Source: Roseibium aggregatum IAM 12614
GTDB lineage: Bacteria; Pseudomonadota; Alphaproteobacteria; Rhizobiales; Stappiaceae
NCBI RefSeq assembly: GCF_000168975.1
Contig: NZ_AAUW01000016.1
Span: forward strand, 62,001-126,000
Reading direction: 5' to 3'
DNA: 64,000 nucleotides
Positions 27,406-36,565 of this stretch are shown piece by piece. Each line of letters opens with the position of its first letter. Position 1 is the first letter of the stretch. Made by a program: the position numbers and the translations under genes. The notes beneath the pieces were generated by a model that saw only the letters and a program-made list of their open reading frames with translations, had not been told where the DNA came from and did not search any database.

Positions 27406-28962
27406 GTGTCAAACCCGTTGGAAGCCGCGCTTCGGTGCATCGACGCGAAGGATTACGGCATGGCGCTGGAGATCCTGACCGATCTCAATGCAGCCAATCC
27501 GCGCGATCCGCAGGTCAACCACTGGCTAGGTGTCATCTATCTGACCCACGGACACGCAGCCCGGGCAATCGATCATCTTCAGGCCGCCGCGAAAGTCGCC
27601 AAGAAAGAAGCCGTGATTTTCGCGACACTGGCGGATGCACTCACCCTCGACAACCGTTTCGAGGAAGCCCTCCCCCATGCGCGCAAGGCGGTCGCCCTCG
27701 ACGGCAAGTCCGAATTCGCCCACCGCACACTGGGCGAGATCTACGCCAGGCTGCGGCGGCCCGTCATGGCCGAGCATGCCTTCCAAAACGCACTTGCCAT
27801 CAACGAAGCATCGGCCATCGCGCATCTGGCGCTCTCGCGGCTGAAGGTTTCGCTGGGCAAGATGGACGAGGCCGAAACCCATTTCCGGCGCGCGCTGGAG
27901 CTTGCCCCCGAAGAACCTTCCGTTCTCATCAGCGCAAGGGACCTCTCCGACATTGGCTTGAAACAGGAAGCGTTGGAAAAGATCGAGCCCCTTCTGGACG
28001 ATGCAGACCGGCCGATGGCCAAGGTCGAGCGGGCAAGGCTTGCCTTCACCGCCGGCAAGATCTGCGACGACAGCGGCGACATTCCCAAGGCCTTTCACTA
28101 TCTCGGCCTGCATCGGAGCGAGCTTTACGGCCACTATGATGCCGGCCGGCAGGAACGCCATGTCGAAACCTGCCAGAAGGTCTTTTCAAAACAGTTCTTC
28201 GAGGACCGCAAGGACTTCGCCCTTACCAGCGACAGACCTGTCTTTGTCTTCGGCATGCCACGCTCGGGCACATCGCTGGTGGAGGCCATCCTGTCCGCCC
28301 ACCCGAAGGCAACGGCTGCGGGTGAACTGAGCTTCTTTGACGAGCAGATCGGCGATCTGACGACGGGCCACACCGGCGACACCGCCCTCTTTGACGCCGC
28401 CATGGCACTGGATCGCAAGACCGCCCAGCGCATCGGCCGCAAGTACCTGACATTGCTCGAGGGTTTCAGCAAGAAGAGTGCCCGTGTGATCGACAAGATG
28501 CCTCAGAATTTCGAGCATCTCTGGTTGATCGCTCTCCTGTTTCCGAACGCGCATTTCTGCCATGTCAGCCGCAACCCGGCCGATACCTGCGTCTCGATCT
28601 ACATGACGCCTCTGCCCGGCAAGCACGGTTACTGTGAAAGCCAGCAATCGCTCGCCCACTACTTCGGGCAGTACAGGAAACTGATGACGCACTGGAGGGA
28701 TGTTCTGCCGGTCACGATCCGCGACCAGTCCTACGAAGCCCTGGTAAACGACCCGGACCAGGAACGCCCGGCCCTGATCGCCCACACCGGGTTGGCCTGG
28801 GACGATGCCTGCCGCCATCACGAAGCGAACGAGGCGCAGGTCTTTACCTTCTCCATGGCTCAGGTCAGGCAACCCATTCACACCGGGGCCGTGAACCGCT
28901 TCGAAAAATACCGGGACCATATCGGTCCGCTTCTGGAGGGACTTGCAGGGATCGAAACCTGA
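27406..28962 (+). CDS. TPR-repeat sulfotransferase, copy 1
   Basis: A 518-residue protein: N-terminal tetratricopeptide repeats (about residues 1-220) fused to a PAPS-dependent sulfotransferase domain. TPR signatures include VNHWLGVIYLTHGHAARAID and AFQNALAINEASAIAHLALS. The 5'-phosphosulfate loop is VFGMPRSGTSLVEAILSAHP and the 3'-phosphate site is CHVSRNPADTCVSIYMTPLP. The GTG start is preceded by AAGGAAG. It follows uvrC by 60 bases. The next gene is a paralogue with the same architecture and nearly equal length. The acceptor (protein tyrosine, glycan or small molecule) is unknown. No signal peptide, so it acts in the cytosol. Confidence 0.88.
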   Translation: MSNPLEAALRCIDAKDYGMALEILTDLNAANPRDPQVNHWLGVIYLTHGHAARAIDHLQAAAKVAKKEAVIFATLADALTLDNRFEEALPHARKAVALDGKSEFAHRTLGEIYARLRRPVMAEHAFQNALAINEASAIAHLALSRLKVSLGKMDEAETHFRRALELAPEEPSVLISARDLSDIGLKQEALEKIEPLLDDADRPMAKVERARLAFTAGKICDDSGDIPKAFHYLGLHRSELYGHYDAGRQERHVETCQKVFSKQFFEDRKDFALTSDRPVFVFGMPRSGTSLVEAILSAHPKATAAGELSFFDEQIGDLTTGHTGDTALFDAAMALDRKTAQRIGRKYLTLLEGFSKKSARVIDKMPQNFEHLWLIALLFPNAHFCHVSRNPADTCVSIYMTPLPGKHGYCESQQSLAHYFGQYRKLMTHWRDVLPVTIRDQSYEALVNDPDQERPALIAHTGLAWDDACRHHEANEAQVFTFSMAQVRQPIHTGAVNRFEKYRDHIGPLLEGLAGIET

Positions 28963-29101
28963 CACCGAAGGGTTGCATCTTCTGGCTGGTTTATCACAAG
29001 CTGTAGCGACAAACCGGCACCCGGCACGCCTTTTGCGTCGTTCAGGAAACGGGTGCGTTCGCGATTCCAGCCGCCTGCGCGGTGCAAACCACCGGACCAA
29101 G

Positions 29102-30661
29102 ATGCACGCAGATCCCACCGATCAAGCTTTTGCTCTTCTTCAAGCCGGACAGTTCAGCCGTGCGCAGGCGCTGCTTCAGGCTTTGCTTGCGAAAGAGCCG
29201 CACAACGCCCGCGCACGCTATGGCCTGGGCGTCGCCTGCCTTTCCTTCGGCGAGACAGCGGCGGCGATCCCTCATCTGGAAAAAGCCGCAAAATTCGCGA
29301 AAAAGGATGCGGTGGTGCACACCACGCTTGCAAGTGCGCTCAACATCGAGAGGCGCAGCGAGGAAGCCTTGCCGCACGCTCGAAAAGGAGCGTCCCTCGC
29401 CCCGGGATCGGAATACGCGCATCGCGTCCTGGGCGAGGTCTATGCCGACCTTCGACGCTCCGGACCTGCCCGACAGGCCTTCGCGCAGGCGCTCAAGGCC
29501 GATCCGAAGTCGCCGCGCGCCCACCTCGGCCTGTTCGAACTGGAAATGACGCTTGGCAATCGGGAGCTCGCCGAAAGCCATATTCGCACCGCCCTTTCCC
29601 AGGCACCGTCCGATCCTGCAATCCTGACCGCGGCCGCCGAGGTTCAGGACGAAACCCTGAGAGCGAAGGTCCTTGACGGGATTGAACGGCATCTTTCGGA
29701 ATTACCTGAAGGCACAGCCTCCCCTGAGGTCACCCGTCTTGCCTTTGCCGCAGGCAAGATCTGCGATGCGGCAGCGGACATCGACAAGGCATTCTCCTTC
29801 TTCGACAATTACCGGACAGGCCTTTATCCCGCTCACGACCCGGAGGTCCAAAAAACCTTCGTGGAAACGTGTAAAACCGTCTTTAACCGGGACTTCTTCA
29901 AGCAGCGGGAGGACTGGGCGCTTTCAAGCGACAGACCGGTTTTCGTGTTCGGCATGCCCCGCTCGGGCACGACCCTTGTCGAGCGGATCATCGGCCGGCA
30001 TCCGGCAGCCCGGGCCGCAGGCGAGCTTCAGTTCATCCCGGATCGGATCCACAAACTGACGTCCGGCCAAATACACGGCCCGCACCTTTTCGAGGCAGCC
30101 CGTCAGATGAAACGGCAGGAGGCTCAGCGCATCGGCCGCCATTATCTCACCCATCTGGAGGATATCGACAAGAGAGCGCACCGCGTGATCGACAAGATGC
30201 CCCACAACTTCGAAAACCTCTGGCTTCTCGCCCTTCTTTTCCCGAAGGCCAGCTTCGTGCATGTGACGCGGAGTGCGGAAGACACCTGTCTTTCGATCTA
30301 CATGACACCGCTTCCGCCGCACCATTCCTACAATGAAAGCCAGACCTCGCTTGGCGGTTATTTCAATCACTACTTCGCTCTGATGGCCCATTGGTCAGAG
30401 GTTCTGCCGGTTGCCTTGAGGCATCAGTCCTATGAAAGCCTGGTGAGCGACACGGAAGCGGAAAGCCGGGCATTGATAACCCACACCGGCCTGGACTGGG
30501 ACGACGACTGCCTGACACCCCCTGACGAGACCACCCAGATCTTCACCTTCAGCCGCGAGCAGGCACGCCGTCCGGTCTATGGCTCTTCCGTCGACCGCTG
30601 GAAGGCTTATCAAGCGCATATCCGGCCGCTTCTGGCAGTGCTCGAGGCCAAGGGAACCTGA
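29102..30661 (+). CDS. TPR-repeat sulfotransferase, copy 2
   Basis: A 519-residue paralogue of the gene before it. TPR-type helices fill the first 220 residues (RARYGLGVACLSFGETAAAI, SEYAHRVLGEVYADLRRSGP). The sulfotransferase half carries VFGMPRSGTTLVERIIGRHP and VHVTRSAEDTCLSIYMTPLP. HRVIDKMPHNFENLWLLALL corresponds to RVIDKMPQNFEHLWLIALLF in copy 1. The open frame begins earlier, inside copy 1, but I use the ATG at 29102 (MHADPTDQAFALL), which matches the start of copy 1. The leader of about 140 bases has no strong ribosome site. Duplication followed by divergence suggests two acceptors. Confidence 0.86.
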   Translation: MHADPTDQAFALLQAGQFSRAQALLQALLAKEPHNARARYGLGVACLSFGETAAAIPHLEKAAKFAKKDAVVHTTLASALNIERRSEEALPHARKGASLAPGSEYAHRVLGEVYADLRRSGPARQAFAQALKADPKSPRAHLGLFELEMTLGNRELAESHIRTALSQAPSDPAILTAAAEVQDETLRAKVLDGIERHLSELPEGTASPEVTRLAFAAGKICDAAADIDKAFSFFDNYRTGLYPAHDPEVQKTFVETCKTVFNRDFFKQREDWALSSDRPVFVFGMPRSGTTLVERIIGRHPAARAAGELQFIPDRIHKLTSGQIHGPHLFEAARQMKRQEAQRIGRHYLTHLEDIDKRAHRVIDKMPHNFENLWLLALLFPKASFVHVTRSAEDTCLSIYMTPLPPHHSYNESQTSLGGYFNHYFALMAHWSEVLPVALRHQSYESLVSDTEAESRALITHTGLDWDDDCLTPPDETTQIFTFSREQARRPVYGSSVDRWKAYQAHIRPLLAVLEAKGT

Positions 30662-30743
30662 CTTTGCGGCAAAACAGGTCGCACCTATTGCGCAGTCCGT
30701 GCTAAGCACAGCCGCCTACTCAAGAAATCGGACCCAGGCTGCC

Positions 30744-31847
30744 ATGTTTCGAAAGCCCCAGGCTAAACCGCGTTCCCGGATCCACAGCGCATTGTCCCTG
30801 ATCGGGTGGTGCGGCAGCCTAGGCGCCATTGCGGTCAGCGTGCTGGGTCTGCTGGCGTTTCTGGCGCCTGACGTCTGGTTTGCAGACAACATGAGCTTCT
30901 TCCTGCGGCAGTTTCTGGCCGCCGGCTTCGCAGGCTGTCTGGCCGGTGCGGCCGGTTTCCTGGTCCGGCACCGTCTCCGTCTGATCTACCGGGTAACCTG
31001 GGTCTTGGCTCTGGCCGCCTTTCTCAGCCTTGCCGGGCTGACAGGCGCGCGCACCCTTGCCAACACCAAGCCCCTCGGGCCGGCAGCACCGGGGGACCGC
31101 CCGCTCAAGGTCGTCTCGATCAATCTCGAACATCTGTTTCTGGGTGACAAGGTCTTGCAGGCCTTTCTGGAAAAGGAGCAGCCGGACGTCGTCGTCTTCC
31201 AGGAAGTGCTGTGGTGGCTGCAGGAACGCCGCTGGCAGCGCCTCGGCCTGCCGGTCGGCGGGGCGGGCAAGAACGGATTCCCAGACTATCGGAAGGTGGG
31301 CGATCTCGGCGGTCTTGCCGTCTACTCCCGCTTTCCGCTGTCGGAAGAAGAGACCCGCGTCATCTCCGGCGATGTGCCTTCCGGCGCCAACGTCTATTAT
31401 GACGGCGACAGGGAGCTTCTGTCTCTCTCCCTCGACACGGGGGCTGCGCCTTTGCATCTGCTGGTCATCCATCCCGACAGCCCGCGCTCGGAGATCCGCT
31501 GGGAAAACAAGCGCCGCTATTTCGATGAGGCCGACGCTGTCATCGACACCCTGAAGGCCGGCAACGGCAGCAACATTCTGGCGATTGGCGACTGGAACAG
31601 TTCGCCCTGGTCTGCACGGTTTCAGCAGACACTGGAACGCAACGGGCTGAAGACCGCCTATCCGGATGGCTGGCCGCAGACGACACGCTTCTTCTTCGAC
31701 TACAGCCTGCACTGGATACTGGGTGCGCCTGTGGACCAGTTTGCCGTCTCCAGGGACATTCAGATCGTCAACGTTTCTCTTGGCCCCGATATCGGTTCCG
31801 ATCATCTGCCGCTGATCGTTGAGATCGCCCAGACGCCAGTCAACTGA
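30744..31847 (+). CDS. membrane-anchored endonuclease/exonuclease/phosphatase (EEP) family protein
   Basis: A 367-residue protein with three N-terminal membrane segments (about 18-40, 48-68, 75-98) and a C-terminal EEP metal-dependent hydrolase domain facing the periplasm. Catalytic blocks are VVSINLEHLFLGD, VVVFQEVLWW (Glu), LLVIHPDSP, LAIGDWNSSPWS (Asp/Asn) and IGSDHLPLIVEI (Asp-His). Members with this layout cleave phosphodiesters, some in lipids or nucleic acids. It follows the sulfotransferases by 82 bases and may belong to the same transcript. The domain is firm; the substrate is unknown. Confidence 0.82.
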   Translation: MFRKPQAKPRSRIHSALSLIGWCGSLGAIAVSVLGLLAFLAPDVWFADNMSFFLRQFLAAGFAGCLAGAAGFLVRHRLRLIYRVTWVLALAAFLSLAGLTGARTLANTKPLGPAAPGDRPLKVVSINLEHLFLGDKVLQAFLEKEQPDVVVFQEVLWWLQERRWQRLGLPVGGAGKNGFPDYRKVGDLGGLAVYSRFPLSEEETRVISGDVPSGANVYYDGDRELLSLSLDTGAAPLHLLVIHPDSPRSEIRWENKRRYFDEADAVIDTLKAGNGSNILAIGDWNSSPWSARFQQTLERNGLKTAYPDGWPQTTRFFFDYSLHWILGAPVDQFAVSRDIQIVNVSLGPDIGSDHLPLIVEIAQTPVN

Positions 31848-31975
31848 ATTCGGCAAACGGATCCCGGCACCTGAAATTGAGTCATTGGCTGTGACTTCAA
31901 CCGGAAAGTGTTTGAGGCTTCGGGTGGTTTCCTGAAAACTGCCCACAACTTCAAGACCGATTCCCAAAGTTCCGC

Positions 31976-32554
31976 ATGGCCAAGCTCTATTTCAACTACT
32001 CCTCGATGAACGCCGGCAAGTCGACTGTGCTGTTGCAGGCTGCCTATAACTACGAGGAGCGCGGGATGAACACCCTGCTCCTGATCGCCGCGTTTGACGA
32101 CCGGGCCGGCAAGGGGCGGATTGCCTCTCGCATCGGGCTGGGAGCGGATGCCGATGTCTTCAACTCGTCCGACAATGTCTTCGAACACATCCTGCGTGCC
32201 AACGAAGCGCAGAAGGTCGATGCGGTCTTCGTAGACGAAGCCCAGTTTCTGACGGAAGACCAGGTCTGGCAGCTCGCCCGCGTGGCCGACATGCTGCGTA
32301 TTCCGGTGATGTGCTTCGGTCTCAGAACGGATTTTCAGGGAAAGCTGTTTCCCGGCAGCGCCGCTTTGCTGGCACTTGCCGATAATCTGAAGGAAATCAA
32401 GACTATCTGCTGGTGCGGGCGCAAGGCCACCATGGTTGCGCGTCTGGATGCGGACGGCAAGATCGTTGAGGAAGGCGACCAGGTCGTCATCGGCGGCAAC
32501 GACAAATACGTCTCGCTCTGCCGCCGTCACTGGACGGATAGGAAGCTGGGCTGA
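31976..32554 (+). CDS. tdk: thymidine kinase
   Basis: Phosphorylates thymidine with ATP in pyrimidine salvage; cytosolic and normally a tetramer. 192 residues, the size of bacterial type II TK. The P-loop is YSSMNAGKSTVLLQAAYNY and the Mg/catalytic segment is VFVDEAQFLTEDQV. RIPVMCFGLRTDFQGKLFPG is the substrate-binding lasso region. The zinc-binding Cys are in ICWCGRKATM and, further on, LCRRHW, where one of the usual Cys is replaced by His. Monocistronic between an EEP gene and mscL. Confidence 0.95.
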   Translation: MAKLYFNYSSMNAGKSTVLLQAAYNYEERGMNTLLLIAAFDDRAGKGRIASRIGLGADADVFNSSDNVFEHILRANEAQKVDAVFVDEAQFLTEDQVWQLARVADMLRIPVMCFGLRTDFQGKLFPGSAALLALADNLKEIKTICWCGRKATMVARLDADGKIVEEGDQVVIGGNDKYVSLCRRHWTDRKLG

Positions 32555-32723
32555 ACGCCGACGTCTGGCCTGACGCTCCTCCACGCACGCACTTTGTGAT
32601 GGACAAAGCCCCTCAGAGCAGGATTATCAGATTTTCTGACAAGATACCCGGTCACCCTCAATTCGATGAAGGTGTTGCCGCGTACACTCTGGTCAGTGAT
32701 CTGAAGACTTTTGGGGTTTGGAC

Positions 32724-33167
32724 ATGATCAAGGAATTTCGGGACTTTATCGCCAAGGGCAACGTCATGGACCTTGCCGTCGGTATCATCATCGGCGCCGC
32801 CTTCACCGCCATCGTCACGAGCCTGGTCAACGATCTGATCAACCCGATAGTCGGGCTCATCATCGGCGGTATCGATTTCACGTCGATGTATGTCGTTCTG
32901 TCCGGCGACGTTCCTGCGGGAACCGGCCTTGCCGCCGCTCGCGAAAGCGGTGCGGCCGTGTTTGCCTACGGCGCGTTCCTCACTTCCTGCATCAACTTCC
33001 TGATCATCGCGTTTGTCGTCTTCATGCTTGTGAAGTCGGTCAACCGGATCAGATCCATGGCGGAAAAGCCGGACGACGTCGAGCCGGAGGTCAAGAGCGG
33101 TCCGTCGGAAATCGACGTCCTGATCGAGATCCGCGACGAGCTGAAGTCGGCCAAGTCTCAGGCCTGA
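32724..33167 (+). CDS. mscL: large-conductance mechanosensitive channel
   Basis: Opens under membrane tension to release solutes on hypo-osmotic shock; homopentamer in the inner membrane. 147 residues. N-terminal amphipathic [20 protein letters not shown] is followed by TM1 with the gate glycines in [20 protein letters not shown]. The periplasmic loop is rather long and contains [20 protein letters not shown]2 is [20 protein letters not shown], then the C-terminal helix. Start is the ATG at 32724; the TTG two codons upstream is less likely. Confidence 0.96.
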   Translation: MIKEFRDFIAKGNVMDLAVGIIIGAAFTAIVTSLVNDLINPIVGLIIGGIDFTSMYVVLSGDVPAGTGLAAARESGAAVFAYGAFLTSCINFLIIAFVVFMLVKSVNRIRSMAEKPDDVEPEVKSGPSEIDVLIEIRDELKSAKSQA

Positions 33168-33307
33168 GAGCGGACGTACCAGGCACCTGTTCGCGATTGA
33201 CCGTGCCTTCGACCCCAGGCGGTCGGTTCTATTCCATGAAGGGACAATCCGGCGTAACCGCAATTTACGCCTTGTCCCGGCGCGGTCGGCAAGGTCAATA
33301 TCGGCGC

Positions 33308-33679
33308 ATGAAAGACGAAGACAGCAGTCCCCTGTTCCGCATTCGCCTCGTATTCGGACCTGACGAGATGATGGGCCCCGGCAAGGCGGAGCTGCTGGAA
33401 CGCATCCAGCGCACCGGATCGATAGCCGCAGCGGGCCGCGAGATGGGCATGAGCTACAAACGGGCCTGGCAGCTTGTAGAGACCCTGAACGCCATGTTCC
33501 GCTCCCCTCTGGTGGAACGCAGCCGCGGCGGAGCGAAAGGCGGAGGGGCACAGGTAACCGAGACAGGACTGGCCGTTCTCGAGGAGTATCGCGCGATCGA
33601 ACTGAAGGCGCGTGCCGCAGGAGATCCGCATATCGAAAAACTGAAGACGCTGCTGAGCGATATATCCAGCGGAAAATAA
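33308..33679 (+). CDS. ModE-like winged-helix regulator lacking TOBE domains
   Basis: A 123-residue DNA-binding protein matching only the N-terminal half of ModE. GPGKAELLERIQRTGSIAAA and GREMGMSYKRAWQLVETLNA form the winged helix, followed by LVERSRGGAKGGGAQVTETG and LAVLEEYRAIE. The molybdate-binding di-TOBE half of E. coli ModE is absent, as in many alphaproteobacterial homologues. It lies 71 bases before modA, with a palindrome resembling a ModE box in the gap. It probably controls modA, but how it would sense molybdate without TOBE domains is unclear. Confidence 0.85.
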   Translation: MKDEDSSPLFRIRLVFGPDEMMGPGKAELLERIQRTGSIAAAGREMGMSYKRAWQLVETLNAMFRSPLVERSRGGAKGGGAQVTETGLAVLEEYRAIELKARAAGDPHIEKLKTLLSDISSGK

Positions 33680-33704
33680 CGCTTGCCTTTTGGAGTGTTT
33701 GACG

Positions 33705-33730
33705 GCGATATTTCCGAGGAAACATATCGC
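33705..33730. promoter_or_regulatory. candidate ModE-type operator upstream of modA
   Basis: Perfect 7-bp inverted arms GCGATAT and ATATCGC separated by 12 bases, ending 20 bases before the modA ATG. It resembles the CG-TATA...TATA-CG architecture of ModE boxes and lies directly after a ModE-like gene. Binding is inferred. Confidence 0.6.
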
Positions 33731-33750
33731 ACGCTCGAGGACCCTGCTGC

Positions 33751-34539
33751 ATGTTCAAGTTCTGTCTCAACGCCCGCCTTCGTTCCCTGACCGCCGCGGC
33801 CTTCCTTGCAAACCTTCCGGTCCTGCCGACTGAAGCGGCGGCAGACGAGATCACGGTTTTCGCAGCAGCAAGTCTGGCCGACGCGCTCAATGAAATCGAA
33901 CAGCATTTCGAAGCCGCCACTGGACACGATCTGGTGATTTCACTGGCCGGTTCCTCGGCGCTGGCACGGCAGATCCAGCAGGGTGCACCGGCGGATATCT
34001 TCATTTCGGCCAACCCGGACTGGATGGATGTGCTTGAGAAGGACGGCCTTCTGGAGCCCGGCAGCCGGTTCGACCTTCTGAACAATGCCCTCGTCCTGAT
34101 CGCCCATGGCCGGGAGGCTCAACCGCTCGATATGACTGACCTGGACCTCGCAGGCCTTCTCGGCGACAACCGCCTTGCCATGGCGCTGGTCGATGCGGTC
34201 CCCGCAGGCATTTACGGCAAGGCGGCGCTGCAAAGCCTCGGGCTGTGGGACGCAGCGGAGCCCCGGATCGCACAATCCGACAATGTTCGCTCCGCACTCG
34301 CGCTGGTCGCCACGGGCGAAGCCCCCTACGGCATCGTCTATGCCACGGACGCCGTAGCCGAGGACAACGTGACTGTCGTCGGAACCTTCCCGGCAGACAG
34401 CCATCCGCCCATCGTCTATCCCGTGGCAGATCTCGCCAATCGCGATGTTCCTGCCGAAGCGGAGTTTCTCGCCTATCTCCAGGGACCGGACGCGCGCGAA
34501 GCCTTCGAACGTCAGGGGTTCGTGGTACTCGCTCGCTAA
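33751..34539 (+). CDS. modA: molybdate ABC transporter substrate-binding protein
   Basis: A periplasmic binding protein for molybdate or tungstate, 262 residues. The signal peptide (about 1-31) ends TEAAADEI. The mature start TVFAAASLADALNEI is diagnostic, and the oxyanion-binding parts are LAGSSALARQIQQGAPADIF, DAVPAGIYGKAALQS and GEAPYGIVYATDA. It feeds a ModBC importer, but no modB or modC follows: hlyU and pgsA come next. The partner genes must be elsewhere or lost. Adjacent ModE-like regulator and operator suggest molybdate control, in keeping with the moaD/moaE genes 1.2 kb downstream. Confidence 0.94.
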   Translation: MFKFCLNARLRSLTAAAFLANLPVLPTEAAADEITVFAAASLADALNEIEQHFEAATGHDLVISLAGSSALARQIQQGAPADIFISANPDWMDVLEKDGLLEPGSRFDLLNNALVLIAHGREAQPLDMTDLDLAGLLGDNRLAMALVDAVPAGIYGKAALQSLGLWDAAEPRIAQSDNVRSALALVATGEAPYGIVYATDAVAEDNVTVVGTFPADSHPPIVYPVADLANRDVPAEAEFLAYLQGPDAREAFERQGFVVLAR

Positions 34540-34725
34540 TCTTTCCTGAAGATCACTGCCGGAAATTGCAGCCACCACCCGCCACTTGATGGGCTTTCGG
34601 GTTGCCCCTGCACTGCTCCCTCGCCCCGGAGAATGCAATTTCCCGCAAGCTTCAGCTGCCTCTCCCCTTGAAGCGCTCCCCCGCCCCTCGTAAAAGGGGG
34701 CAAATGAAACGGATTGAGGCCTCAG

Positions 34726-35016
34726 ATGCTCGGCAAGATGTTCAAATCCCTTTTCGGCTCTTCCGGAGACGGTGGCAAAAGCGCGTCGAAGGCAACGACG
34801 GTAGACTACGACGGCTATCTGATCGTCGCGGAGCCTCAGCAGGCGAACGGCCAGTGGCAGGTCTGCGGGCGCATTGAAAAACAGGTCGGTGACACGACCA
34901 AGGTTCACACCTTCATCCGCGCCGATACGCTGCCGGATGAGGAAGGCGCGAAGAACGAGATGATCCGTAAAGCGAAAATGATGATTGACCAGGTAGGCGA
35001 TAGCATATTCGATTGA
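34726..35016 (+). CDS. hlyU: HlyU-family protein
   Basis: A 96-residue small protein. FKSLFGS, then VDYDGYLIVAEPQ, WQVCGRIEKQVGD, VHTFIRADTLPDEEGAK and RKAKMMIDQVGDSIFD are the successive HlyU-family blocks. It is annotated as a transcriptional activator from Vibrio haemolysin work, yet this alphaproteobacterial form has no visible HTH, so the regulatory role is doubtful. I start at the ATG at 34726, with GAGG six bases before it. It stands alone between modA and pgsA. Confidence 0.8.
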   Translation: MLGKMFKSLFGSSGDGGKSASKATTVDYDGYLIVAEPQQANGQWQVCGRIEKQVGDTTKVHTFIRADTLPDEEGAKNEMIRKAKMMIDQVGDSIFD

Positions 35017-35118
35017 CCTGAAAACCGGACCATCTTTGGGGACAGACGTTCCAGGTGCTGCCGCTCGGTGTCTTGCGGAGCCTTGTCGCCGGGATCTCCC
35101 CGAAATCTGAAAGCCGAC

Positions 35119-35691
35119 ATGAAACGAAATATTGTCCTGAGCCTGCCCAATCTCCTGACCTATGGGCGCATATTGGCGGTTCCTGCGGTTGCGGTCTGTT
35201 TCTATTTCGAAGGCAACACAGCCCGCTGGGTCGCGCTTGCCATTTTCGTTCTGGCGGCAATCACCGACTTCTTCGACGGTTATCTGGCGCGGGCCTGGCA
35301 ACAGCAATCCGCACTCGGGCGCATGCTCGATCCGATTGCCGACAAGCTGCTGGTGTCCGTCAGCCTGCTGATGCTCGCGGGCGACGGAACCATCTACGGC
35401 TGGACCATGATCGCGGCTATCATCATCCTGTGCCGGGAAATTCTGGTGTCGGGCCTGCGCGAGTTCCTGGCCGAACTGCAGGTCAGCGTTCCGGTGACCA
35501 AGCTTGCCAAGTGGAAGACAACCGTTCAGTTGATCGCGGTCGCCTTTCTGCTGGCCGGCCCTGCGGGAGACACCGTATTTGCCTATACGACGGAAACCGG
35601 CCTCGTCGCACTTTGGCTCGCCGCACTCCTCACCCTATATACGGGCTACGATTATTTCCGCGCCGGCATCGGCCACCTGATAACGGAATAG
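35119..35691 (+). CDS. pgsA: CDP-diacylglycerol--glycerol-3-phosphate 3-phosphatidyltransferase
   Basis: Makes phosphatidylglycerol phosphate from CDP-diacylglycerol and glycerol 3-phosphate at the inner membrane. 190 residues. The CDP-alcohol phosphotransferase signature D-x2-D-G-x2-A-R-x8-G-x3-D-x3-D is visible in TDFFDGYLARAWQQQ followed by SALGRMLDPIADKLLVS. NLLTYGRILAVPAV opens the protein, and CREILVSGLREFLAEL with KLAKWKTTVQ is typical. Five to six helices. I start at MKRNIVLSLPN (35119). It stands just ahead of moaD/moaE, as in other Hyphomicrobiales. Confidence 0.94.
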   Translation: MKRNIVLSLPNLLTYGRILAVPAVAVCFYFEGNTARWVALAIFVLAAITDFFDGYLARAWQQQSALGRMLDPIADKLLVSVSLLMLAGDGTIYGWTMIAAIIILCREILVSGLREFLAELQVSVPVTKLAKWKTTVQLIAVAFLLAGPAGDTVFAYTTETGLVALWLAALLTLYTGYDYFRAGIGHLITE

Positions 35692-35734
35692 GGGCCTTCG
35701 GTCCGGCCCTGACAGCACACCACCTGGAGGTTTC

Positions 35735-35986
35735 ATGAACATCCGCTATTTCGCCTGGGTCCGTGAACGGGTCGGCGTGGAAGAGGAAACCATCGAGCTT
35801 CCGGCATCGGTCGCGACCGTGGCCGATCTGATCACGCATCTGAAGACGCTCGACGACAACCACGCCGCCGCTTTCGAGGAAGAGGACGCCATCCGTGTCG
35901 CCCTCGACCAGATGCACGTTGAAACGGACGCCGTGCTCGGCAATGCCCGGGAAGTTGCTTTCTTTCCGCCCATGACAGGCGGCTGA
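35735..35986 (+). CDS. moaD: molybdopterin synthase small subunit
   Basis: A ubiquitin-like sulfur carrier for molybdopterin synthesis, 83 residues. MNIRYFAWVRERVGVEEETI opens the beta-grasp fold, and the protein ends FPPMTGG, whose terminal Gly is adenylated and then thiocarboxylated. CACCTGGAGG just upstream is a strong ribosome site. Followed three bases later by moaE, its partner subunit. Confidence 0.95.
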   Translation: MNIRYFAWVRERVGVEEETIELPASVATVADLITHLKTLDDNHAAAFEEEDAIRVALDQMHVETDAVLGNAREVAFFPPMTGG

Positions 35987-35989
35987 ACG

Positions 35990-36451
35990 ATGGCCGTTAC
36001 GCCGCTTGTCCGCGTCCAGGCGGAAGACTTCGACCTTCAGGCGGAAAGCCTGCGCCTGACGGAAGGCCGCAAGGATGTTGGCGCACTGGTGACCTTCACC
36101 GGCCTGTGCCGGGACGAAGCCGGAACCCTGGCAGCGCTGGAACTGGAACATTACCCCGGGATGGCTGAAGCCGAACTGACCCGGATAGCCGGGGAAGCCG
36201 CCGCACGCTGGCCGCTGACAGGCCTGACCGTGATCCATCGTTTTGGCAAGATCGCGCCGGGTCACAATATCGTGCTGGTGATCGCGGCCTCATCCCACCG
36301 CAGGGCTGCGTTCGAGGCCGCAGATTTTCTGATGGATTACCTGAAGACCCGCGCTCCCTTCTGGAAGAAGGAACACCCTGCGGAAGGTGGCAGTGGGGCC
36401 TGGGTCGAAGCGAAAACCGAAGACGACACGGACGCCGCACGCTGGACCTGA
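35990..36451 (+). CDS. moaE: molybdopterin synthase large subunit
   Basis: With MoaD inserts the dithiolene sulfurs into precursor Z (cPMP). 153 residues. Family blocks are VGALVTFTGLCRDEAG, LELEHYPGMAEAEL, LTVIHRFGKIAPGHNIVLVI and SSHRRAAFEAADFLMDYLKT. The active-site lysines are in RAPFWKKE. Immediately follows moaD in one transcript. Confidence 0.95.
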   Translation: MAVTPLVRVQAEDFDLQAESLRLTEGRKDVGALVTFTGLCRDEAGTLAALELEHYPGMAEAELTRIAGEAAARWPLTGLTVIHRFGKIAPGHNIVLVIAASSHRRAAFEAADFLMDYLKTRAPFWKKEHPAEGGSGAWVEAKTEDDTDAARWT

Positions 36452-36565
36452 GCCGCCCAAGCGAATAGTCTGCTATTGATTCAAAGGCCGCTCCGCCGCC
36501 CCTTTCCCATTCTCAAGCTTTGCGGTTGCCCCGGCAGCCCCGTTATTTGTATTGGTCCCGACCCC

